DNA of 20,820 nt from contig CALHZJ010000037.1 in assembly GCA_938041005.1 (NCBI GenBank), positions 1 to 20,820 of the forward strand, read 5' to 3'. Source of the stretch: an uncultured Candidatus Saccharibacteria bacterium. Its GTDB lineage: Bacteria > Patescibacteriota > Saccharimonadia > Saccharimonadales > Saccharimonadaceae. Positions 13,367 to 19,549 of this stretch are shown here, piece after piece. Each line of letters begins with the position of its first letter. Within the stretch, counting starts at the first letter, position 1. The notes under the pieces were generated by a model, which searched no databases, had not been told where the DNA came from, and saw only the letters and a program-made list of their open reading frames with translations. Both the position numbers and the translations under genes were made by a program.

Positions 13367-13412
13367 TAAAAAGGGAAACCACGAATCTACAAACAATAAG
13401 CTTAACTGAATT
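13356..13412 (+). pseudogene. Dead copy of the mazG leader and first codons
   Basis: Begins with TTAATTAAGATTAAA and continues through a ribosome-site-like AAGGGAAA, then GAATC-ACAAACAAT-AGCTTAACTGAATT. This matches 14135-14193, the leader and first eleven or so codons of the intact mazG gene. The start codon has become ACG and two bases are missing. It shows that mazG once sat directly behind the lepA N-half. Confidence 0.75.
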
Positions 13413-13454
13413 TTTTTGGCGTTGGTTCGTAGTATTGACGCGTATGATTGCTGA

Positions 13455-13634
13455 AATCAGTTTCCTTACCAGATTTGGCATAGCATTTATTCGACAAAAC
13501 TCATTAAGTCTCTTAATAAAGAAATCAAACGTCAAACGAAATAGAAGGTTCTTTTTCCTAACGAGGAGGCTCTGGAACGTTACTTAGTTACTTTGTTTGA
13601 AGACTCTACTAGAGTGTTTACACAAAATTATTGA
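13455..13634 (+). pseudogene. IS256-family transposase C-terminal relic
   Basis: Read in one frame the DNA gives IWHSIYSTKLIKSLNKEIKR, QTK, an in-frame TAG, then KVLFPNEEALERYLVTLFED before a TGA. The IS256/Mutator transposase C-terminus has this form (IYTTN-IESLN-IKR-TK-FP-EE-L). Catalytic parts and terminal repeats are missing. It overlaps the -35 box of the SemiSWEET gene, so the element may have come in with or carried that gene. Apart from this and the mazG relic, 13364-13680 holds nothing else I can identify. Confidence 0.65.
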
Positions 13635-13660
13635 CAGCATCTTTTCCTTTATAATATAAT
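13631..13660 (+). promoter_or_regulatory. Consensus promoter of the SemiSWEET gene
   Basis: TTGACA at 13631-13636 and TATAAT at 13655-13660 are 18 bp apart; an overlapping TATAAT at 13650 has a spacer of only 13. Both hexamers are perfect, unlike most promoters in the window, which rely on TGn-extended -10 boxes. Confidence 0.65.
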
Positions 13661-13680
13661 AAAACCTCATGAGGTATTAT

Positions 13681-13944
13681 ATGTCTAAACAAAAAATTAA
13701 TCGCTTTGTCGGATCTATTGGAGCTTTTATTGGGATCCTTGTCTTTATTGCATATATTCCACAAATTATCGCTAACCTACAAGGAGAAAAAGCTCAACCA
13801 TTCCAACCACTATTCGCAGCAGTTTCTTGTTTAATTTGGGTAATCTATGGTTGGACAAAAGAACCTAAAAAAGACTGGATCCTCATCATTCCCAATGCAG
13901 CGGGAGTGATATTAGGCGGTTTAACTTTTATTACTTCTTTATAA
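13681..13944 (+). CDS. SemiSWEET sugar transporter
   Basis: An 87-residue protein with three TM helices (about residues 8-30, 38-58 and 66-86), the size of bacterial SemiSWEETs, which work as dimers to move sugars such as sucrose or glucose down their gradient. The PQ motif is in the first helix (IAYIPQII, 27-28) and IIPNAAGVILG carries the family asparagine in the third. I start at 13681 because TGAGG lies seven bases upstream; an in-frame ATG at 13669 overlaps that site. It has its own sigma70-type promoter and a hairpin behind it, so it is an independent unit. Codon use is more A/T-rich than in lepA, which suggests transfer. Confidence 0.85.
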   Translation: MSKQKINRFVGSIGAFIGILVFIAYIPQIIANLQGEKAQPFQPLFAAVSCLIWVIYGWTKEPKKDWILIIPNAAGVILGGLTFITSL

Positions 13945-13960
13945 AAGTTATATAAACAAA

Positions 13961-13989
13961 ACCAGCAACTTCATAAAAAAGTTGCTGGT
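13961..13989. terminator. Hairpin behind the SemiSWEET gene
   Basis: A perfect 11-bp inverted repeat, ACCAGCAACTT at 13961-13971 and AAGTTGCTGGT at 13979-13989, with a seven-base loop. There is no clean T tract on the plus strand; the minus strand has TTTGTTT behind it. Confidence 0.6.
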
Positions 13990-14055
13990 AGAGATTTTGG
14001 ACTATCACAGGAAAAAATATTTAACCAAAGTGATATATTGTTTGATAAATCAGAG

Positions 14056-14061
14056 TATAAT
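14056..14061 (+). promoter_or_regulatory. Probable -10 box of mazG
   Basis: A perfect TATAAT with no clear -35. The implied leader is about 94 nt long and ends with the TTAATTAAGATTAAA block seen also behind lepA. Confidence 0.35.
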
Positions 14062-14161
14062 AGTAATTAAAAATAGGATTGGATAGCGAGCAGATTCTTG
14101 CTTCCTGCTATGTTTATATTCCATCAAGTGTAAGTTAATTAAGATTAAAGAAGGAAAAATC

Positions 14162-14476
14162 ATGAATCCACAAACAATCAGCTTAACTGAATTACAAAAA
14201 CACCTCGATCAAACATGTAAAGAGAAGGGGTGGGATAAAAATTCTGTCACTGAAGTGTTCTTATTGTTTACTGAGGAAGTTGGCGAGCTGGCAAAAGCAG
14301 TTCGCAAAGAGACAGGATTTAAGGGTGAGAAAAAACCTGACAATCATGACAATCTGCGCGAGGAGTTTGCGGACGTGCTGAACTATTTGATGGAATTGGC
14401 AAATCGGTTTGACGTCAATTTGGCGGAAGTGTATTTTGAGAAGCACAAGATCAACCAGACGCGACAGTGGAAATAG
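14162..14476 (+). CDS. MazG-like nucleotide pyrophosphohydrolase
   Basis: A 104-residue all-helical hydrolase that splits (d)NTPs to monophosphates and PPi and so cleans the nucleotide pool. The metal motifs are intact: EEVGE at 38-42 (EExxE) and EFAD at 68-71 (ExxD). The length fits the single-domain MazG/RS21-C6 type rather than the two-domain MazG. GAAGGA at 14150-14155 is the ribosome site. It is one of four cargo genes between the lepA halves, and a dead copy of its 5' end lies directly after the lepA N-half. Neighbouring NUDIX, deoxyribonucleotidase and guanylate kinase genes also act on nucleotides. Confidence 0.88.
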   Translation: MNPQTISLTELQKHLDQTCKEKGWDKNSVTEVFLLFTEEVGELAKAVRKETGFKGEKKPDNHDNLREEFADVLNYLMELANRFDVNLAEVYFEKHKINQTRQWK

Positions 14477-14521
14477 TATATACTAGTATTGAAAAGCGCA
14501 GATTAGATAAGATAATAAAAT

Positions 14522-14569
14522 GCGCGGGTTGGTGATACAGTAACACTGGGGAGATATTTTAATTAAGAT
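14522..14569 (+). repeat. 48-bp direct repeat, copy 2 (lepA relic in front of the 183-aa gene)
   Basis: Matches 13319-13366 at 46 of 48 positions. Read in the lepA frame it still gives ARVGDTVTLGRYFN and stop. Both differences (GGC/GGT and ACG/ACA) are silent, as expected if the copy came from a working lepA of a relative. The ATG of the next gene begins at the last A-T of the repeat. Confidence 0.88.
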
Positions 14570-15119
14570 GAGCGATTTGCCACCAATTAGATTTGCCAAT
14601 GGAGCTTGCCTTGTTGCAAACGAAGTGACGGCTTCTTCTGGAGTGAAGAGAATAGTTTTTGGAGATGATCCAGAAAAACCCATAGCTCGTCTTGGTTATA
14701 GAGAAGTTGGTAGAAAGGCTTGTTTTGCGGGTATGCTGTTTAAGAATGCTCCAGACGAATATAAGGCGGGTACGTCAATATTGTCATACTTTTTTGAAAC
14801 AGCAATTCCTGAATTGGGACTTAACCCAGGAGAAACTTCAAAAATACATAAACCTGTTATTGCTTTACTTCTGGCTAGATATGGGTTGGAAGCCGACACA
14901 ACTTCGGAATATTGGTCTCGTGCTGGATTATTGGTGCAACGAGTAGGAATATCAAGGAAACACCCTCAGCTACATTTCTGCGAAGGAAACGAAGAAGAAT
15001 TCGAGGGCGAGCAATATCAAAGATTTTATGATATTGTGCCAAATAGAGAATTGCCGTTCTTGTATCCTTTAAAATCTCCTTCAAAGCAGGTTGATGTACA
15101 TACTTCGTATATTCCATAG
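14568..15119 (+). CDS. Hypothetical protein (183 aa), cargo of the lepA site
   Basis: Not firmly recognised. The soluble product begins MSDLPPIRFANGACLVANEV; the middle has YREVGRKACFAGMLF, a helix GTSILSYFFETAIPELGL and TSKIHKPVIALLLARYGLEA. The last two weakly recall GNAT acetyltransferases (acyl-CoA loop, then a helix before a YGF-like strand), but the usual Q/RxxGxG/A loop is not seen. The C-terminal third is charged, then rich in aromatic residues. The ATG is fused to a lepA relic, and no close Shine-Dalgarno is present (GGGGAGA is 13 bases away), so translation may depend on the lepA-like segment. Another lepA relic follows it. Confidence 0.65.
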   Translation: MSDLPPIRFANGACLVANEVTASSGVKRIVFGDDPEKPIARLGYREVGRKACFAGMLFKNAPDEYKAGTSILSYFFETAIPELGLNPGETSKIHKPVIALLLARYGLEADTTSEYWSRAGLLVQRVGISRKHPQLHFCEGNEEEFEGEQYQRFYDIVPNRELPFLYPLKSPSKQVDVHTSYIP

Positions 15120-15180
15120 CCACAAAACCTGCCAATATAACGGCAATGCGTGTCTAACAGAACTGTCCAGTTGTAAAGAA

Positions 15181-15189
15181 TGGTATAAT
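15181..15189 (+). promoter_or_regulatory. Extended -10 in front of the lepA C-half relic
   Basis: TGGTATAAT, identical to the element in front of the intact lepA C-half at 15970. The ATG of the relic is ten bases behind it. Confidence 0.55.
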
Positions 15190-15198
15190 CGTTAGTGA

Positions 15199-15288
15199 AT
15201 GTCTAAAGTAGTTGAAAAGTTGAACCTGAGTGATTCGGCGTTAAAGTTCGAGCCGGAGAATTCGTCGGTTTTGGGCTATGGTGGGTAA
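15199..15288 (+). pseudogene. Relic of a second lepA C-half start
   Basis: A 29-codon ORF, MSKVVEKLNLSDSALKFEPE followed by NSSVLGYGG and stop. From VEKL on it parallels IEKLSLSDSALQFEPENSPV of the intact C-half (15211-15282 against 16106-16177). About half of the base changes are silent. It has its own promoter and start codon, as does the intact C-half, and lacks the first 35 or so residues of domain III. Confidence 0.75.
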
Positions 15289-15312
15289 AAATATAAAAGC
15301 CTTAATTGAACT

Positions 15313-15888
15313 ATGACCTCAAAAGAAAATATCCTTAGTAAATGGCGCACTATATCGTCGCGCACTGTATTCGAATATTCTCGATTAACTGTAGTGGAAG
15401 ACATGGTAAAATTGCCTAATGGTAATATAATTAGCTATATCCACTACCCTTATTGTGGGCATGGCGGTGTGATTGTAGTATGTCGCCGCGGTGACACTAT
15501 CCTTGTGCAGCAAGAATATTCATACCCAGTGGACGAGGTATTGTATCAGCTACCGGGTGGCAAAATTGAGGCGGGCGAGGACGCTTGTGTAGCTGCGCGG
15601 CGAGAGTTGGCTGAGGAGTCTGGTGTCGCTATGAATAATTTGCGAGAATGTGGATGGTTCTATCCTGACAACCGTCGTACTAACGCTAAGTTATATGTGG
15701 TCTACGGGGAATACGCCAGAGCGGACTATCAGCATCAGCCGGACGACACAGAGCAGATTATTTCGCAGTGGTTGCCGATCGCTGATATACAGGGCATGAT
15801 TGACGCGGGCAAGATTACTAATTATGCTATGCTGGCGGCGTGGGCAATAGTGGATCGTCAGTTGTTTTCGCGAAAAAAATATAGCTAG
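15313..15888 (+). CDS. NUDIX hydrolase, ADP-ribose pyrophosphatase-like
   Basis: A 191-residue hydrolase of nucleoside diphosphates linked to another moiety. The NUDIX box is complete at 83-105 (GGKIEAGEDACVAARRELAE, then ESGV: G-x5-E-x7-REL-xEE-xG-V). The N-terminal part (FEYSRLTVVEDMVKLPNG) and the strand VIVVCRRGDTILVQQEYSYP are like those of ADP-ribose/ADP-sugar pyrophosphatases of the NudF type, and WFYPDNRRTNAKLYVVYGE follows the box. A TATAAA at 15292-15297 just before the ATG may drive it. It lies between the lepA C-half relic and the real C-half, so it is cargo. ADP-ribose as substrate would connect it with the ADP-ribosylhydrolase at 2714, but that is conjecture. Confidence 0.87.
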   Translation: MTSKENILSKWRTISSRTVFEYSRLTVVEDMVKLPNGNIISYIHYPYCGHGGVIVVCRRGDTILVQQEYSYPVDEVLYQLPGGKIEAGEDACVAARRELAEESGVAMNNLRECGWFYPDNRRTNAKLYVVYGEYARADYQHQPDDTEQIISQWLPIADIQGMIDAGKITNYAMLAAWAIVDRQLFSRKKYS

Positions 15889-15969
15889 ACGTTAGCGAAA
15901 AAAGTATATTCTACAATTAGCAAAAGACGAAATTGCATACCGGAAGACGATCTTTATCCATAATAAAAA

Positions 15970-15978
15970 TGGTATAAT
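15970..15978 (+). promoter_or_regulatory. Extended -10 promoter of the lepA C-half
   Basis: TGGTATAAT. The predicted start near 15985 leaves about six bases before the ATG at 15992, with GAGG inside them. It shows that the C-half can be transcribed apart from the cargo genes. Confidence 0.6.
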
Positions 15979-15991
15979 ATCTACCGAGGAT

Positions 15992-16954
15992 ATGATCAAA
16001 GAAATTACTGTCAAACCACTTCCAGGTTATAAAGAAGTCAAGCCCTTTGTTTATGCGGGGTTTTTCCCAGTGTCCAACGAAGACTATAACGACCTGAAAG
16101 AGGCAATTGAAAAGTTGAGCCTCAGCGATTCGGCGTTGCAGTTTGAGCCAGAGAATTCGCCGGTTTTGGGCTATGGTGTGCGAATCGGCTTTTTGGGATT
16201 GCTACATATGGACATTATTCGCGAGCGATTGGAGCGTGAATATAGTTTGGATTTAATTGTGACTAATCCGAGTACTGATTATCAAGTTAGTTTGACGAAT
16301 GGCGAGGAGTTGGATATCAAGTCTGCTAGTGAATTGCCCGACCCAGCGCAGATAAAAGAGATTCGCGAACCATGGATTGATGGCGAAATTATCGTGCCGC
16401 AGGATTACATAGGCGCGGTGATTCAGTTGATTGTGGGCAAGCGTGGTCGCCAGAAAAACCTGAGTTACATTGACGAGCGGGCGCTGATTTCATTTGCGGC
16501 GCCACTTGCGAATTTGTTGACGGATTTTTATGACCAATTGAAATCTATTACCAGCGGCTACGGTTCGTTCAATTATGAGTTGGCGGATTATCAAGTGGAA
16601 GATTTGGTGCGCGTCGATTTTTATGTGGCGGGCGAAATGGTTGATTCGCTGAGCGTGATGTGTCATCGGTCTGAATCGCAGCATTTGGGACGTGAGATTG
16701 TTAAGAAATTGAAGGAAGTCGTGCCGCGCCAGAGTTTTGAGGTTTCGTTGCAAGCGGCAATTGGCGGTAAATTTATTGCCAGGGAAAATATCGGAGCTTA
16801 TAGAAAAGACGTTACTGGCTATCTTTACGGCGGCGATGTCAGTCGTAAAAAGAAGCTTCTTGCCAAGCAAGCACGCGGTAAAAAACGAATGAAGCGCTTT
16901 GGTAAAGTTGATATACCGAGCGAGGCATTTATGGTGATGCTAAAAAGGGATTAA
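15992..16954 (+). CDS. lepA: Elongation factor 4 (LepA), C-terminal half: domain III to C-terminal domain
   Basis: 320 residues that begin MIKEITVKPLPGYKEVKPFV and continue exactly where the N-half stops. Seen: VYAGFFPVSNEDY and the GFLGLLHMDIIRERLEREY motif of domain III, domain V (REPWIDGEIIVPQDYIGAVI, GKRGRQ, LTDFYDQLKSITSGYGSF), and the LepA-specific C-terminal domain with CHRSESQHLGREIVKKLKEV, YGGDVSRKKKLLAKQARGKK and RMKRFGKVDIPSEAF. Without the N-half it has no GTPase. The intact frame, normal C-terminus, own promoter and start codon suggest it is still made and could associate with the N-half. The deoxyribonucleotidase gene follows after two bases. Confidence 0.92.
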   Translation: MIKEITVKPLPGYKEVKPFVYAGFFPVSNEDYNDLKEAIEKLSLSDSALQFEPENSPVLGYGVRIGFLGLLHMDIIRERLEREYSLDLIVTNPSTDYQVSLTNGEELDIKSASELPDPAQIKEIREPWIDGEIIVPQDYIGAVIQLIVGKRGRQKNLSYIDERALISFAAPLANLLTDFYDQLKSITSGYGSFNYELADYQVEDLVRVDFYVAGEMVDSLSVMCHRSESQHLGREIVKKLKEVVPRQSFEVSLQAAIGGKFIARENIGAYRKDVTGYLYGGDVSRKKKLLAKQARGKKRMKRFGKVDIPSEAFMVMLKRD

Positions 16955-16956
16955 CT

Positions 16957-17415
16957 ATGAAAAAACCTATTGTTTATATTGATATGGATGGTGTTTTGGC
17001 GGATTTCAAATCTGCTTTAACGAAGATATCGCCTGAGTTGACCGATGAGTTTGCCGGTCAGCACGACAATATCCCAGGAATTTTTGCTTTAATGGATCCA
17101 GTGCCTGGAGCTATCGAGGCGGTTTACGCCCTGAAAGATAAATACGATTTATATATTTTATCTTCCTCTCCGTGGGAAAATCCGACGGCTTTGGGTGATA
17201 AGTTGGCGTGGGTGAAAAAGTATTTTGGCGGCGAAGGTTCGGATAATGTTTTCTTCCGTAAGGTTATTTTTTCGTCAGCAAAGAATTTGAGTCGAGGCGA
17301 TATTTTGATTGACGATCGGACGGCAAATGGCGCGGGCGAGTTTTCTGGTCGGCTTATTCGTTTTGGAAGTTCTGAATTTCCTAATTGGCAATCTGTACTT
17401 GATGAGTTATTATAG
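16957..17415 (+). CDS. 5'(3')-deoxyribonucleotidase-like HAD phosphatase
   Basis: A 152-residue HAD-superfamily hydrolase of the NT5C type, which dephosphorylates (deoxy)nucleoside monophosphates. Seen: motif I VYIDMDGVLADFKS (nucleophile Asp9, general acid Asp11), GIFALMDPVPGAIEAVYALK before motif II, motif II YILSSSPWENP, and motif III/IV KNLSRGDILIDDRTANG. It has no signal peptide. The gene starts two bases behind the lepA C-half and is followed by guanylate kinase, giving a small nucleotide-metabolism cluster. Confidence 0.85.
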   Translation: MKKPIVYIDMDGVLADFKSALTKISPELTDEFAGQHDNIPGIFALMDPVPGAIEAVYALKDKYDLYILSSSPWENPTALGDKLAWVKKYFGGEGSDNVFFRKVIFSSAKNLSRGDILIDDRTANGAGEFSGRLIRFGSSEFPNWQSVLDELL

Positions 17416-17424
17416 GTAAATATT

Positions 17425-18135
17425 ATGCCAAGTATTGAAGATCTTATTACAAATTATCAGCCAACTGAATCGACAATTGAGTTGGTTAAAAGTACGAAAA
17501 TTGCGCTGCTTGCGGGAATTTCTGGTGCGGGTAAGGACACGATAAAAAAACAATTACTGAAGTCGCCAGAGTTTCGCGATATTGTTTCTCATACTACGCG
17601 CGCGCCACGCACAAATAACGGATGCGCCGAGCAAGATGGAATTGATTATCACTTTATTGATTCGCAAACTGCCGAAAATATGCTACAAAATAATGAATTT
17701 ATTGAGGCGAAGTTTGTTCACGGTACAGTTTATGGAACGTCGGTGGCTGAGCTGAAGTTGGCGCATGACCAGAACCGCGTAGCAATTACCGACATTGACG
17801 TTCAGGGCGTGGAGGAATATGAGCGACTGGCGCCAGATAGCATTGCGATTTTCATTGTGCCGCCAAATAGTCAAACTTGGATTGAGCGATTAAAAAAGCG
17901 TTACGCGACTGAAGAAGATTTTCAAGCGGAGTGGCCAAAGCGTCATGCCTCGGCGATAAAAGAGTTGGCTTACGCGCTTGAAGTTCCGTATTATCACGTG
18001 ATTATTAATGACGATTTGGAGCGAGCAATCCGAGTGACTGAGGAAATTATTTTGCGCGGCGACGTGTTTAAGCGTCAAGATGACGAGGCGCGTTTGGTAG
18101 CTCGAAATCTACTCAATGATATAATTAATCTATGA
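17425..18135 (+). CDS. gmk: Guanylate kinase
   Basis: Phosphorylates GMP to GDP with ATP. The P-loop is GISGAGKDT at 31-39 (usual form GPSGVGKST, here Asp in place of Ser). HTTRAPRTNNGCAEQDGIDY is the GMP-binding region (R-P), FIEAKFVHGTVYGTS the second GMP segment, and DIDVQGVEEY the core strand, with a lid IERLKKRYATEE. At 236 residues it is about 30 longer than usual, with an N-terminal extension of some 25. The Asp in the P-loop and the altered TTR-x-PR context might change nucleotide use. Its TGA stop overlaps the next start by four bases (ATGA). Confidence 0.88.
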   Translation: MPSIEDLITNYQPTESTIELVKSTKIALLAGISGAGKDTIKKQLLKSPEFRDIVSHTTRAPRTNNGCAEQDGIDYHFIDSQTAENMLQNNEFIEAKFVHGTVYGTSVAELKLAHDQNRVAITDIDVQGVEEYERLAPDSIAIFIVPPNSQTWIERLKKRYATEEDFQAEWPKRHASAIKELAYALEVPYYHVIINDDLERAIRVTEEIILRGDVFKRQDDEARLVARNLLNDIINL

Positions 18136-19499
18136 GTTCAGTAAAAACTCCAAAAAAAATAGCAGCCAGGCAAGATCGTTCCTCAAAGACCTTGACTACA
18201 TTGTTAGACCAATCCTTTTTTATCTTTGCAGGTTTGGCGTCATTTTGGTTGGCGTGGTTGGTGCTTAGAGAAGGTTGGGCGACGGGCGGTTGGTGGCTGG
18301 TTGGCTTGTTTTTTGTTGTGTGGATAATTGTGGCGTATTTGGCGTTGCCTAGGCTTCATCGAATTTTGAGCAATATGTACGTACCGAATTATTTTATCGG
18401 CAGGACGCGAACGGCGGACGGAGTATTAAGCGACCCTGTCAATTTGAGCGTGCGCGGCTCGGAAGAAAAGCTCCATAAAGCAATGACTGAGGCTGGCTGG
18501 GTTCTGGCGGATGACATAACTCCAAGGTCAGCTTGGAAAATGGTGCTTACGGTGCTGAGCGGTCGTAGTTATCCAAATGCACCAGTGTCGCCAGCATTTT
18601 TGTTTGGCAGGCGGCAGGACTTTGCTTATCAGCAAGAGGTTGACGGCAATCCAAGGCGTCGTCATCATGTTAGGTTTTGGCGTTGCCCAACTGGCTGGCT
18701 TCTTCCTGGCGGTCATCGAGTTGATTGGTTGGCGGCTGGTACATACGATAAGAGTATTGGCTTTTCTTTATTTACTTTTCAGTTCACACATAAGATTGAC
18801 GAGAATATTGATATTGAACGAGATTATATCATTGAGTCGGTTAAAAGTAACAATAAAAATGTTAGAGTGACGATATTAAAGGATTTCTCAACGGGCTATC
18901 ATTCGCGCAATGGTTTCGGAGATTCCATTCGCACTGATGGCGATTTGCCGATTTTGGAAGTTGGTCGGATAAAGACTGATGATAATGTCACCGCCTCAAC
19001 GCGGCTCGGAGTGATTATGGATGGCACAATCTATGATCGTCATCCGCGAAATCACGAAACCTTGTTGGAAGATCTTTGGAGTCGCCGACCACCGCAGATT
19101 TTAATTGGCAGTGGGCTGATGATTTTGGCGTCTCTATTTACAATTGGGCAAATGTTGGTGGACTTTTCTAGCTGGCCGACGACTTTGGTGCAGGTTGCGA
19201 ATATTGATGGAATTGATATAAATGCCGCGAATACCATGTTGTCAATGATGGCTGGTTTTAATGTGTTGTTGGTCGTGGCGGAAATCGTGTTGGTTGGGCT
19301 GCTACTTCGAAGAAGTAGTCGGGCGCGAATCTCACTACTTTCTGTGGCGACACTAGCCATTGTCACCGAATCTTTATCCGTGACAATTGGGCGAATTAAT
19401 GCGTCGATTATGTTGCTTTTGATCTCAATTGGCGTGCATATTATGATCATGATGTTGTTTTCTTCAGATGCAGCGCGCTACTTTACGGAAAGACGATAA
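18132..19499 (+). CDS. Membrane protein with LssY C-terminal domain
   Basis: 455 residues. Two TM helices near the N-terminus (about 28-45 and 53-70) are followed by a soluble domain of about 250 residues that reads like LssY_C: YVPNYFIGRTRTADGVLSDP, VNLSVRGSEEKLHKAMTEAGW, FLFGRRQDFAYQQEV, RRRHHVRFW and THKIDENIDIERDYI. Four more hydrophobic helices lie at about 332-455. LssY proteins are often next to or fused with PAP2-type phosphatases, and the HH/RRH and THxID motifs suggest a catalytic or metal role, but the reaction is not known to me. It overlaps gmk by four bases, so it is translated with it. It ends just before the CIRCE element of hrcA. Confidence 0.8.
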   Translation: MSSVKTPKKIAARQDRSSKTLTTLLDQSFFIFAGLASFWLAWLVLREGWATGGWWLVGLFFVVWIIVAYLALPRLHRILSNMYVPNYFIGRTRTADGVLSDPVNLSVRGSEEKLHKAMTEAGWVLADDITPRSAWKMVLTVLSGRSYPNAPVSPAFLFGRRQDFAYQQEVDGNPRRRHHVRFWRCPTGWLLPGGHRVDWLAAGTYDKSIGFSLFTFQFTHKIDENIDIERDYIIESVKSNNKNVRVTILKDFSTGYHSRNGFGDSIRTDGDLPILEVGRIKTDDNVTASTRLGVIMDGTIYDRHPRNHETLLEDLWSRRPPQILIGSGLMILASLFTIGQMLVDFSSWPTTLVQVANIDGIDINAANTMLSMMAGFNVLLVVAEIVLVGLLLRRSSRARISLLSVATLAIVTESLSVTIGRINASIMLLLISIGVHIMIMMLFSSDAARYFTERR

Positions 19500-19502
19500 G
19501 GC

Positions 19503-19529
19503 TTGGCACTCTGCTTGTATGAGTGCTAG
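19503..19529 (+). promoter_or_regulatory. CIRCE operator of hrcA
   Basis: TTGGCACTC, nine bases, GAGTGCTAG: the inverted repeat bound by HrcA, with one change per arm from the consensus. The -35 box of the hrcA promoter lies in its nine-base spacer, so binding should block RNA polymerase (autorepression). Confidence 0.9.
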
Positions 19530-19543
19530 ATTTGCGATATAAT
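19515..19543 (+). promoter_or_regulatory. hrcA promoter, leaderless layout
   Basis: TTGTAT at 19515-19520, 17 bp spacer, TATAAT at 19538-19543. The -10 ends seven bases before the hrcA ATG at 19550, so the mRNA should begin at the start codon. Confidence 0.7.
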
Positions 19544-19549
19544 TGGACT

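Noticed and set aside
14474..14485. Perfect 12-bp palindrome TAGTATATACTA at the mazG stop
   Set aside because: Short and A/T-rich, likely by chance; no partner site and no promoter it would control.
13364..15991. Assembly error as a trivial explanation of the split lepA
   Set aside because: The relic copies are diverged rather than identical, the inserted genes are intact, and both halves have clean ends; this argues for real DNA, though read mapping is still needed to exclude it fully.
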